Assembly: GCA_030147305.1 (NCBI GenBank)
Contig: JASLAE010000486.1
Coordinates: forward strand, 1 to 7,338
DNA: 7,338 nt
DNA from: Cesiribacter sp.
GTDB taxonomy: Bacteria; Bacteroidota; Bacteroidia; Cytophagales; Cyclobacteriaceae
Reading direction: 5' to 3'
Numbering within the stretch: position 1 is the first letter of the stretch; every line of letters begins with the position of its first letter. Under the pieces are notes generated by a model. It was not told the origin of the DNA. It searched no databases and saw nothing but the letters and a program-made list of their open reading frames with translations. This document shows, piece by piece, positions 1 to 5,401 of this stretch. The position numbers and the translations under genes are program-made.

Positions 1-163
1 CCCACCACAGTTCCGGAGCCTGCTCGGCCCAGCCTGGCCTGGTAGAAATAATCTCAGACTCCTGATCGGGGTAACTTGCCGAGACAATGCTTTTTTGGGT
101 CTGGCTGTCTACCACCGAAACTTTAATAGAGGAGGTGCCAAAATCTATACATAAAAAGAGCAG
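1..163 (-). CDS. FGGY-family carbohydrate kinase, probably xylulokinase (N-terminal part only)
   Basis: The reading frame gives an N-terminus containing CIDFGTSSIKVSVVD, the phosphate-1 loop of the sugar kinase/hsp70/actin fold, followed about 30 residues later by RPGWAEQAPELWW. That closely matches the GW(V/A)EQ.P..WW segment of FGGY kinases such as xylulokinase. These cytoplasmic enzymes phosphorylate a pentose or related sugar with ATP. Only about 54 residues of an expected 490-500 are present, because the gene leaves the window on the left. The start is uncertain. The frame is closed by TAA at 182-184, and no in-frame ATG, GTG or TTG lies between that stop and the conserved loop. A CTG at 161-163 puts the first residue where relatives usually have methionine, so it is used here. 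The ATG at 150-152 is in another frame and stops soon. The kinase is transcribed divergently from an AraC-type regulator, which suggests sugar-responsive control. Membership of the FGGY family is clear; the xylulose substrate is inferred. Confidence 0.82.
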   Translation of the reverse strand, partial: MLFLCIDFGTSSIKVSVVDSQTQKSIVSASYPDQESEIISTRPGWAEQAPELWW

Positions 164-259
164 GTATGTGTAGGTTGGGCTTTACTGTAATAATTAAAAA
201 TGCTTGCTCACCATTTTTTAAGCCTGGAGCACAAAAAATTGCAATCGTTTGTGGCGAGC

Positions 260-334
260 TGCAAAAGAATGAATGAAAGGACTTCTCCTTACATTTTCCG
301 TTATGGTGTGCAACAGAAGTAAACCGTGCAAAAG
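260..334. promoter_or_regulatory. Candidate regulator binding sites: three TGCAAMAG direct repeats
   Basis: The octamer TGCAAAAG occurs at 260-267 and 327-334, and the variant TGCAACAG at 309-316, all in the same orientation. The last two are 18 bp apart, about the spacing expected for tandem half-sites on one face of the helix, which is how AraC-family dimers often bind. They lie about 95-170 bp upstream of the kinase start, a reasonable position for an activator. The repeats are directly seen; their role as operator sites for the neighbouring AraC-type protein is inference. Confidence 0.35.
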
Positions 335-583
335 GCGCAGCATAATTTTAAAATAGTTTTAGTTTACAATGTATATCTTCTTATATAGGAGTTCTACCAC
401 TTTTTAACACAAAACATAAACTATTTTAATCTGGTCTTCCTTAAGGTAGCCAGGGAGATATTTCCTATTTTTCCCATCCATAGCAGCAGGAACCGGGTGG
501 GATTTAAGAAGACCTTCTTGCAGTAGAGGGTGTACAGCTTGCCAGTGCAGCTCATAGCATCCGGTTTAACAGTGCGTAAACTG

Positions 584-611
584 CCTGTTGCTGAAGGGTA
601 TTGGCAACAGG
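584..611 (+). promoter_or_regulatory. Inverted repeat (hairpin or operator) before the AraC-type gene
   Basis: CCTGTTGC (584-591) and GCAACAGG (604-611) are perfect 8-bp inverted arms separated by 12 nt, ending 34 bp before the regulator start codon. The right arm contains GCAACAG, which also occurs inside the TGCAACAG repeat at 309-316. This would fit an autoregulatory site or a leader hairpin. No T-run follows, so it is unlikely to be a terminator. Confidence 0.35.
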
Positions 612-645
612 AGATATTAAAGAACAGTATTCAGACTGAGTGTAG

Positions 646-1497
646 ATGAAAACTTTAATAGAAAAGCTCCCACAGGCAGAAGGCACCTCTTTTGTGTCGG
701 CTACCTTTCAGACACCTCATTTTGAAGTGCCCTGGCATCAGCATATAGAGTATGAGCTTATTTTATTTCTTGAAGGCGACGGCTTAAGTTTTATAGGCAA
801 TTATGCCGGTGAGTTTCAGCCGGGTGATGTTTTCTTTATTGGTAAAAACGTGCCGCACACTTTTCAGAAAAGGCGGCAGGATATGTTCACCAGTGCGGTG
901 GTGATTCAGTTTCGCGAAGACTTCTGGGGAGAGGCCTTTATGGAAATACCCGAGGCCAGGGAAATAAAAGAGCTGTTTGGTATTTCTATGCAGGGCCTGC
1001 AGCTCTACGGCGAAACACGTCAGCGACTGGGCCCCTTAATCAAAGCCCTCGATGGGCTTACCGGTTTCCTGCGTATTATAAAACTGTGTGAATGCCTGCA
1101 GCTCATGGCAGAAAGAAAGGAATACAGGCCCCTTTCCACCCAAATGGTAGAACTAGCCAACGCAAAAGATCGGGAAAGAATAGATAAGGTCTTTCGTTAT
1201 ACGATCGATACTTTCCAGCAGCACATTTCACTGGCCGATGTGGCGGAAATTGCCGGGATGAGCATTCCGGCCTTTTGCAATTACTTTAAGAAAAGTACCA
1301 AGAAGACCTACATCGATTTTTTAAACGAGATCAGGGTGGGCTATGCCTGCAAGCTGTTGATCGATACCGAGCAGAGCATCGTAAATATTTGCTACGAATG
1401 CGGGTACAACACCCTTGCAAATTTTAACAAGCAGTTCTTAAAGGTAAAGCAGACCACTCCTTCTAAATACAGAAAGGTCTTTGCCATCACTACCTAA
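646..1497 (+). CDS. AraC-family transcriptional regulator with N-terminal cupin domain
   Basis: This 283-residue protein has the standard two-part AraC layout. Residues about 18-75 form a cupin-type ligand-binding domain with the typical PWHQHIEYELILFLEG segment (H31, H33 and E38 are candidate pocket residues) and the turn PGDVFFIGKNVPHTF. Residues about 180-278 form the DNA-binding domain with two helix-turn-helix units: SLADVAEIAGMSIPAFCNYF (195-214), and a second from about 243 to 276 containing NICYECGYNTLANFNKQF and the family hallmark TTPSKYR. Such proteins usually activate sugar catabolic genes when a sugar binds the cupin. The divergent FGGY kinase is the obvious candidate target. The ATG start lacks a Shine-Dalgarno sequence, as is common in Bacteroidota. 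The family call is secure; the ligand is unknown. Confidence 0.95.
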   Translation: MKTLIEKLPQAEGTSFVSATFQTPHFEVPWHQHIEYELILFLEGDGLSFIGNYAGEFQPGDVFFIGKNVPHTFQKRRQDMFTSAVVIQFREDFWGEAFMEIPEAREIKELFGISMQGLQLYGETRQRLGPLIKALDGLTGFLRIIKLCECLQLMAERKEYRPLSTQMVELANAKDRERIDKVFRYTIDTFQQHISLADVAEIAGMSIPAFCNYFKKSTKKTYIDFLNEIRVGYACKLLIDTEQSIVNICYECGYNTLANFNKQFLKVKQTTPSKYRKVFAITT

Positions 1498-1576
1498 GCT
1501 GATAAATACCCTTAGAATTGGCTATTAAAAGTATAACTTCAGCAAAGTACAGGGCTTCTTGGCGTGAGACTGGCTT

Positions 1577-2077
1577 TTACGAGGCTGCGAGTAACTCGTT
1601 CCCCTTTATGTCTGGATAAAAATAACCCTGTAAAAAAAAGTCTGGCTGAAAGGATTTAAAGCCTTCGTATTTTCTCAGGTTGTCCAGATCGGGGTTGTTT
1701 TGTACGCGGTGAATGTTCAGGTAGCCTCTCTCAAAAGCTTTATTCAGGTGGTAGAGGGCTTCTTTCGGCATATTCTTGAGCGAATAAGCACGAGCCAGGT
1801 TATAGTGCACCGCAATGCTGTAGGGCCTACTTTTTAATGCTGATTGAAAAGCACTGATGGCGCTGTCGTACTTCTTTTTTTCCAGCAGCCGTTCACCAGC
1901 CATGATGGCTCTGGTGGCTTTATCAAAAATTTCTTCTGATAAAAGGGTAACGAATAAACCAACGAGTGGCGTCAGGAGCAGGGAGACGGCAAAAGCTCCT
2001 TTAAACCCAATGGAACGATATTGACCGATGCTTCCCACAATAAAGCAGAGGGCAAACCACAAAATTAAAACGATCAT
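1577..2077 (-). CDS. Small membrane-anchored TPR protein
   Basis: This 166-residue protein begins with two hydrophobic segments (about residues 2-18 and 27-47) joined by a short polar stretch QYRSIGFKGAF. From memory, the pattern G..R.IGF..AF..SLLL(S/T)PL.GL recurs in small Bacteroidota membrane proteins. A soluble part follows with about two tetratricopeptide repeats (about 53-86 and 87-120; key segments YDSAISAFQSALKSRP and AVHYNLARAYSLKN), and a tail NNPDLDNLRKYEGFKSF of the kind that often closes TPR arrays. TPRs mediate protein-protein contacts, so this is probably an inner-membrane scaffold with its repeats in the cytoplasm, but no partner can be named. It converges with the AraC-type gene, 79 bp from stop to stop, and no clear terminator lies between them. 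A possible -7 box lies 35 bp upstream. Confidence 0.85.
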   Translation of the reverse strand: MIVLILWFALCFIVGSIGQYRSIGFKGAFAVSLLLTPLVGLFVTLLSEEIFDKATRAIMAGERLLEKKKYDSAISAFQSALKSRPYSIAVHYNLARAYSLKNMPKEALYHLNKAFERGYLNIHRVQNNPDLDNLRKYEGFKSFQPDFFLQGYFYPDIKGNELLAAS

Positions 2078-2111
2078 GAAAGTAGAGAGAAGAGGTTAAA
2101 AAACGCTTTTA

Positions 2112-2119
2112 CAAAATTA
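2112..2119 (-). promoter_or_regulatory. Possible Bacteroidetes -7 box for the TPR gene
   Basis: On the minus strand TAATTTTG fits the TAnnTTTG -7 consensus used by the Bacteroidota primary sigma factor. It lies 34 bp upstream of the TPR start codon, giving a leader of about 30 nt. No TTG is found at the usual 19-21 nt further upstream, so the assignment is tentative. Confidence 0.35.
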
Positions 2120-2312
2120 TGCGTCGTTAGCCAATCTTTATATGAATATAATCAATACCATACAAAAATGTCTGTACGACAAACAATAATCTGTGCCACA
2201 ATAAAAAAGGAGTAGGGCTATTAAGCGATAAGCAATTTAAGAACAAGTTAGAAAAAAATGTTTAATAATTGTGTTTTGTTACTTTTTTCTGGTGAAAAAT
2301 TAATGTGTGGTT

Positions 2313-2345
2313 GGGATGCTTTTTAAATTAAAGCATCCCTCTTTA
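2313..2345 (+). terminator. Orphan intrinsic terminator
   Basis: GGGATGCTTT (2313-2322) pairs perfectly over 10 bp with AAAGCATCCC (2330-2339) around a 7-nt loop, followed on the plus strand by TCTTT. The other strand has no T-run after the hairpin, so it works best for rightward transcription. No plus-strand gene is recognised in the 815 bp before it back to the AraC-type stop, apart from sequence antisense to the TPR gene. It may end a small RNA or block antisense transcription. Confidence 0.6.
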
Positions 2346-2653
2346 CTATCCTCTTACCCTTAAAGTATTTCATTAGGTACTGATTCAACAATCATGTATA
2401 TAGAGCGTTTGTCCTATCATTTTAAAGTCTGAATTAGTAGTACATATTAGTCAAGTATGCTGAGTCGTAACCAATATAATTTAATTTTTAATAGTGATCA
2501 GAAATTAGAAGGGATGCTAGTTTTGGCTGAATTATCAGGTTTGCTGTTAGAAAAATCGTAACAAAACTTTAACTTGCTCCCTCACCGTTAACCTACTCTA
2601 CTCATCATCTGATCTTTTAGCATTAAGTAGCTCAGGACTAGATATCACCATAT

Positions 2654-3919
2654 ATGAGAATCAATCATTTCATACTAAAACTCACCCTATTCATTTTTTG
2701 GAGTGTAATTTCTCAGGCTTCTTTTGCCCAGGAAAATTTTTTGCCAGGCTATGTTATTTCATCAAAAGGAGATACGGTTAAGGGGTTAATAGATTATCGC
2801 AACTGGATCAATAATCCAGAGAAAATATTCTTTAAAACTGACGTGGGTAGCGCCTCAGTATTTAAGCCTATTGATATTAAGGAATTCAAGGTTTTGGACG
2901 AAATATATGTAAGTGGAATAGTGGAAATTGAAGTCAGCAAAACTGATACTAAAAAGCTGGATTTCAATTCTAGTTTTCAAATTGAAACAGATACAGTATT
3001 TCTGCAAACAATGATTCGGGGTGAAAAAAGCCTCTATTTCTTTGAAAATAGCCAGGGTGTACGAAATTTTTATATTAAGCGAAATTCAGATTTTGATTTA
3101 TTAAAATATAAGAAGTATTTAATAAAGCAGGGGCAAAACACTGCTGTAGCAGAAAACAAGAAATATGTAAATCAGCTTAGCGTTTACCTGAATGCATGTG
3201 CATCCATTCAATCCGAATTGGGTAAAACAGAGTACAAGCACAAAGATCTGGAGAACCTTTTTAATAGTTATTATGAATGCGGGGCATCGGAAATTGAGTT
3301 TCAAAAAAAGAGAGAGGATATAAATACTGAATTTGGGATTCTAACGGGATTGTCACTTACTTCTTTAAATTTCAAAAGTGAGTCTATAGCTTACCTGGAC
3401 GAAACTAATTTCTCTAAGTCTCTTAACTTTACAGCAGGCGTTTTCATAGACATAATATTCCCCCGAAGTAATAATAAGTGGTCCCTTAATAATGAACTGA
3501 CAATTGCTTCCTACAAGGTAGAGGGGCATCATCTTGATTTTGATAGTGAAAGTATCTATACAAATTCATTTACAGAATTTAATTATACATATCTGAAAAT
3601 GAATAATATGATACGCTATCATTACCCCTATAATGCGATACTCGTTTTTATAAATGCAGGAATTTCGAATGGGTTCAGGGTTGCCGGGGACGACTCCAGA
3701 ATTGCTGAATCAATGTATTATTCTGTAGAAAACACCAGAGAATATAAGGCATTGGAGGATAGCAGAAGATTGGAGCAGGGGTTACTTGTTGGTTTAGGTA
3801 CAAAGTTTAAAAATTATTCTGTAGAGATTAGGGCTGAAAGAGGAAATGGGATGTCCAAAATTTCCTCATTAAAGTCATCCACCAGCAGGCTTTATTGTTT
3901 ATTAGGATATAGATTCTGA
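2654..3919 (+). CDS. Secreted or outer-membrane protein of unknown function, probable beta-barrel C-terminus
   Basis: The 421-residue product starts with a clear Sec signal peptide (charged MRINH, hydrophobic core about 6-20, probable cleavage after SFA at residue 25). Residues about 28-85 contain LPGYVISSKGDTVKGLIDYR and a following NP.KI.FK segment, a pattern I associate with uncharacterised Bacteroidota exported proteins. Residues about 160-225 are polar and rich in charged residues, with two cysteines (182, 209). From about 226 to the end, alternating segments such as GILTGLSLTSLNF and AGVFIDIIF, ending in LLGYRF, suggest an outer-membrane beta-barrel with a terminal aromatic residue. No enzyme motif was found. 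The gene is visibly more AT-rich than mutS and the regulator and stands alone between long non-coding stretches. The start at 2654 is chosen because it gives a complete signal peptide. The function is unknown. Confidence 0.85.
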   Translation: MRINHFILKLTLFIFWSVISQASFAQENFLPGYVISSKGDTVKGLIDYRNWINNPEKIFFKTDVGSASVFKPIDIKEFKVLDEIYVSGIVEIEVSKTDTKKLDFNSSFQIETDTVFLQTMIRGEKSLYFFENSQGVRNFYIKRNSDFDLLKYKKYLIKQGQNTAVAENKKYVNQLSVYLNACASIQSELGKTEYKHKDLENLFNSYYECGASEIEFQKKREDINTEFGILTGLSLTSLNFKSESIAYLDETNFSKSLNFTAGVFIDIIFPRSNNKWSLNNELTIASYKVEGHHLDFDSESIYTNSFTEFNYTYLKMNNMIRYHYPYNAILVFINAGISNGFRVAGDDSRIAESMYYSVENTREYKALEDSRRLEQGLLVGLGTKFKNYSVEIRAERGNGMSKISSLKSSTSRLYCLLGYRF

Positions 3920-3953
3920 GATCAGCTAAACCTGAATTGCTTATGTTTTTTAC

Positions 3954-3985
3954 GCCTGCACTATTTTTGTCAGGCTATAACTTTT
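3954..3985 (+). terminator. Weak terminator-like hairpin after the exported-protein gene
   Basis: GCCTG (3954-3958) pairs with CAGGC (3971-3975) around a T-rich loop, with a possible extra AC/GT pair, and is followed by TATAACTTTT. It begins 35 nt after the stop codon. The stem is short and the T-run is displaced, so this is a weak call. Confidence 0.25.
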
Positions 3986-4133
3986 GATTCAATAGCTATA
4001 ACCCTGAAATGGGTTTGTCGTGAATGTGTTGCAAACACGCGATTAAACGACCTACCCACAAGCAAAAGGCCAAAGGCAGCATCTTTCTTTTGTCACCGAA
4101 CGAACATATAAAACTAGAGCATAGGCTGCTCCT

Positions 4134-4141
4134 TACCTTTG
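4134..4141 (+). promoter_or_regulatory. Isolated plus-strand TACCTTTG -7 box
   Basis: TACCTTTG matches the Bacteroidetes -7 consensus exactly and is identical to the box of the tRNA-Gly promoter on the other strand. There is no TTG at the expected -33 spacing. If active, it would produce a transcript of about 140 nt ending at the hairpin 4261-4290, which has TTTT on this strand too. Confidence 0.25.
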
Positions 4142-4255
4142 TACATTGTTTCTCAGCGGCTCAACAAGGACACGACTCCACTATGCGGGCGGTTGGCCCT
4201 AAAACAGATGGGCTAGATATTGTGGCTATTTTGTTACTACTAAAGCTGACCACAT

Positions 4256-4291
4256 CAAAAAGCCCTGATAATCATATGATCATCAGGGCTT
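4256..4291 (-). terminator. Intrinsic terminator of tRNA-Leu
   Basis: Read on the minus strand, AGCCCTGATGATCAT pairs with the facing 15 nt over the whole length, with one G-U wobble, and runs straight into a T-run (4257-4261). It starts 6 nt after the tRNA 3' end. On the plus strand the wobble becomes an A/C mismatch, so the structure favours the tRNA direction, though TTTT is present on both sides. Confidence 0.8.
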
Positions 4292-4296
4292 TTATG

Positions 4297-4382
4297 TACC
4301 AGGAGCGGGAATCGAACCCGCACGGCACTTGCGTGCCACAGGATTTTAAGTCCTGCGTGTCTACCAGTTCCACCATCCCGGC
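4297..4382 (-). tRNA. tRNA-Leu(UAA)
   Basis: An 86-nt class II tRNA. The acceptor stem GCCGGGA pairs with TCCTGGT, with two G-U wobbles (first and fourth pairs), and the discriminator is A. The anticodon loop CTTAAAA gives anticodon UAA (complement of 4346-4348), reading UUA and, by wobble, UUG. The long variable arm with stem GGCAC/GTGCC is as expected for leucine. The T arm is GCGGG-TTCGATT-CCCGC. The 3' CCA is not encoded. It lies downstream of tRNA-Gly, separated by that gene's terminator. No good promoter box of its own was found in the roughly 70 bp upstream. Confidence 0.97.
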
Positions 4383-4455
4383 GCGGCTGGCTAAGCTTCA
4401 CTCCAAAATGCTCCGGAGCTACTTGCCATGGGCTATCTACCTAGCCCTTTTAACG

Positions 4456-4481
4456 AAAAAGCATCCCGATGCCAGGATGCT
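4456..4481 (-). terminator. Intrinsic terminator of tRNA-Gly
   Basis: On the minus strand AGCATCCT pairs with GGGATGCT (8 bp, one G-U) around a 6-nt loop, followed by five T (complement of 4456-4460). It begins 5 nt after the tRNA-Gly 3' end. It separates the two tRNA genes into individual transcripts unless read-through occurs. Confidence 0.8.
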
Positions 4482-4486
4482 CTTAG

Positions 4487-4559
4487 AGCGAAAGACGGGG
4501 TTCGAACCCGCGACCTCGACCTTGGCAAGGTCGCGCTCTACCAGCTGAGCTACTTTCGC
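4487..4559 (-). tRNA. tRNA-Gly(GCC)
   Basis: A 73-nt tRNA with perfect acceptor stem GCGAAAG/CTTTCGC and discriminator U73, as usual for bacterial tRNA-Gly. The anticodon stem-loop is CGACC-TTGCCAA-GGTCG, giving anticodon GCC (complement of 4524-4526), which reads GGC and GGU. The D arm AGCTCAGCTGGTAGAGC and T arm CGGGTTCGAACCCCG are canonical. CCA is not encoded. A strong promoter lies about 40 bp upstream and a terminator directly after. Confidence 0.98.
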
Positions 4560-4597
4560 GTTTTATGTTTTTTCCTTCCGCTAATCGGTTGGGACTA

Positions 4598-4627
4598 CAA
4601 AGGTAGTGCATAGAAATAAAAAGGCAA
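4598..4627 (-). promoter_or_regulatory. Promoter of tRNA-Gly (Bacteroidetes type)
   Basis: On the minus strand TTG (complement of 4625-4627) is followed after exactly 19 nt by TACCTTTG (complement of 4598-4605). This matches the TTG-N19-TAnnTTTG consensus of the Bacteroidota housekeeping sigma factor at every defined base. The predicted start near 4591 gives a leader of about 30 nt before the tRNA. Phased A-tracts lie immediately upstream. Confidence 0.8.
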
Positions 4628-4638
4628 TAGGAGGCCTG

Positions 4639-4664
4639 AAAAAAACTTAAAAAAATTGAAAAAA
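4639..4664 (-). promoter_or_regulatory. Phased A-tracts upstream of tRNA-Gly promoter (UP-like, curved DNA)
   Basis: Three A-runs (4639-4645, 4649-4655, 4659-4664) have centres about 10 bp apart, one helical turn, which predicts intrinsic bending. They lie about 48-73 bp upstream of the predicted tRNA-Gly transcription start, next to its -33 element. A role as an UP-like element boosting a stable-RNA promoter is inferred. Confidence 0.45.
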
Positions 4665-4680
4665 TGTTCGTCTACCATCG

Positions 4681-5241
4681 CTATAAAACTAATCTCCAAT
4701 GATCTGGGACCGCTAATTGTGACTCCATCTTGAATTCATCTGGTTGCAGGGGAACACCCAGGAGGCATTCGGCCAGGGCTAGCTGCGCAATGTTAAAGGG
4801 CCGTTTACGCATATACTCCTGATAAGATGAATAAGGCCAGTGGAGCAACTCTTTGACCAAACCAGCCCGAAGTGGATTCTGATGAATGTACTGGAAGCAG
4901 ATGTAGGGATAGCCTTTACGGGCATCGAGCGGTTTGGCCTTGCTGTTCTGCTGAAACAGGGAGCCGCTCCAGCCTTTTTCTTTGTTCACCCCTCGGGTGT
5001 AGGAACTTAAAAGTACGCGGTATTGTGCAGAAAACTTCTGAGGCTCCACTCCTTCTTTGAGTTGCAGCAAAAAGTGAAAATGGTTGGGCATCAAGCACCA
5101 AGCCAGCACATCTGCCACCGGCACCAGATGGGATTGGATTTTCTTGATAAAGTAAAAGTAATGCTGTGGCGAAAAGAATATCCGTTGGTGATTATTGCCC
5201 CTGTTATAGACATGATAAAGCTGGCCGTGGTTGATATACAT
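4681..5241 (-). CDS. REP-associated tyrosine transposase (RAYT), Y1/HUH family
   Basis: From the ATG at 5239-5241 this is a complete 186-residue protein. The N-terminus GQLYHVYNRGNNHQRIFF is the usual RAYT start. CLMPNHFHFLL supplies the HUH metal-binding pair (H54, H56), and FQYIHQNPLRAGLV supplies the likely catalytic tyrosine (Y118). Between them are YTRGVNKEKGWSGSLFQQ, and after them HWPYSSYQEY, both family hallmarks. Proteins of this family nick single-stranded DNA at REP hairpins; they are usually single-copy, domesticated relatives of IS200/IS605 TnpA. A longer frame from GTG at 5278-5280 is open, but its extra 13 codons lie largely in a REP-like palindrome (5255-5283), so the ATG is preferred. 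No IS ends or target duplication are seen. Three REP-like hairpins lie just upstream. It follows mutS on the same strand, with no clear promoter of its own. Confidence 0.93.
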   Translation of the reverse strand: MYINHGQLYHVYNRGNNHQRIFFSPQHYFYFIKKIQSHLVPVADVLAWCLMPNHFHFLLQLKEGVEPQKFSAQYRVLLSSYTRGVNKEKGWSGSLFQQNSKAKPLDARKGYPYICFQYIHQNPLRAGLVKELLHWPYSSYQEYMRKRPFNIAQLALAECLLGVPLQPDEFKMESQLAVPDHWRLVL

Positions 5242-5254
5242 AACGCTGGTGATG

Positions 5255-5283
5255 GTAGTGGCACGGATTACTCGTTCCACTAC
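5255..5283 (-). repeat. REP-like palindrome 3 (start-proximal to RAYT)
   Basis: A 29-nt imperfect palindrome. GTAGTGG (5255-5261) pairs with CCACTAC (5277-5283), then comes one C/T mismatch, then ACGG pairs with TCGT (one G-T) around the loop ATTAC. It has the same architecture as the palindrome at 5402-5430 and the identical loop (read on the opposite strand), with different outer-stem bases that stay paired. It ends 13 nt before the preferred RAYT start codon and overlaps the alternative GTG start. On the minus strand AGCA immediately precedes it. Confidence 0.7.
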
Positions 5284-5330
5284 TGCTATACCCGCTGTCC
5301 CAGGCTATTGTTTACAAGGGCCGGAGGAAA

Positions 5331-5361
5331 GTCATGGCACGACTTGGATTCGGGCCATGAC
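5331..5361 (-). repeat. REP-like palindrome 1
   Basis: A 31-nt imperfect palindrome. GTCATGGC (5331-5338) pairs with GCCATGAC (5354-5361) over 8 bp, then an A/G mismatch, then CGA pairs with TCG around a 7-nt loop CTTGGAT. It shares the core ATGGCACGA and TCGGGCCAT with the minus-strand reading of the palindrome at 5402-5430. On the minus strand AGCT immediately precedes it. Direction is given relative to that shared flank. Confidence 0.75.
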
Positions 5362-5401
5362 AGCTGCAGGGATTGGGCAGGCATAAGGGTGACCGAAGCT
5401 A

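Larger units (their letters stand above)
164..645. other. Divergent intergenic region between sugar kinase and AraC regulator
   Basis: This 482-bp spacer has no convincing gene. It holds three TGCAA(A/C)AG direct repeats (260-334) on the kinase side and a perfect 8-bp inverted repeat (584-611) on the regulator side. Between them are a 14-bp palindrome AAGAAGACCTTCTT (506-519) and a possible stem pairing TCCCATCC (472-479) with GGGTGGGA (495-502). No TAnnTTTG promoter box was found in either direction. A 44-codon minus-strand reading frame (421-555) was considered and not accepted. Confidence 0.6.
2078..2653. other. AT-rich intergenic region, no convincing protein gene
   Basis: This 576-bp stretch is distinctly AT-rich. 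Apart from the -7-like box for the TPR gene and a strong hairpin terminator at 2313-2345, little is recognisable. The longest plus-strand frame near the downstream gene (2457-2561) would encode 34 residues with no known match and is not called. No good TAnnTTTG box was found before the gene at 2654; the nearest is CAGGTTTG (2536-2543), with one mismatch and no correctly spaced TTG. Confidence 0.6.
3920..4296. other. Intergenic region between exported-protein gene and tRNA-Leu
   Basis: This 377-bp stretch holds a weak hairpin (3954-3985), an 8-bp direct repeat GCTATAAC at 3974-3981 and 3995-4002 (21 bp apart), a small stem AACCC/GGGTT (4000-4015), a plus-strand TACCTTTG box (4134-4141), and the tRNA-Leu terminator (4256-4291). 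The long plus-strand open frame starting in it continues through the antisense of both tRNA genes and is not accepted as a protein. Confidence 0.6.

Noticed and set aside
421..555. A 44-codon minus-strand frame in the kinase/regulator spacer
   Set aside because: It has no recognisable family, no promoter box and no ribosome-binding signal, and open frames this short are expected by chance.
1588..1598. Palindrome CGAGTAACTCG near the end of the TPR gene, similar to the core of the REP-like hairpins
   Set aside because: It lies inside coding sequence, and the flanking bases do not form the outer stem, so it is probably coincidence.
2457..2561. A 34-codon plus-strand frame ending in a hydrophobic helix-like stretch
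   Set aside because: It is too short, with no homology I recognise and no promoter. It may be a decayed remnant but cannot be supported.
2078..4382. The AT-rich segment next to tRNA-Leu as an integrated mobile island
   Set aside because: No integrase is present, and no copy of the tRNA-Leu 3' end was found on the far side of the segment. The composition difference alone is not enough.
4430..4451. Hairpin GGGCTA/TAGCCC followed by TTTT on the plus strand
   Set aside because: The stem is only 6 bp, and no plus-strand gene precedes it. It lies between a tRNA terminator and the next tRNA on the other strand.
2313..4481. The stem sequence GCATCCC shared by the terminators at 2313-2339 and 4460-4481
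   Set aside because: The match is about 9 nt with different loops and the opposite strand context. GC-rich terminator stems often resemble each other by chance.
4024..4548. A 174-codon plus-strand open frame
   Set aside because: It runs through the antisense of the tRNA-Leu terminator, all of tRNA-Leu and most of tRNA-Gly. Translated tRNA antisense (for example YQERESNPHG) is a well-known source of false proteins.
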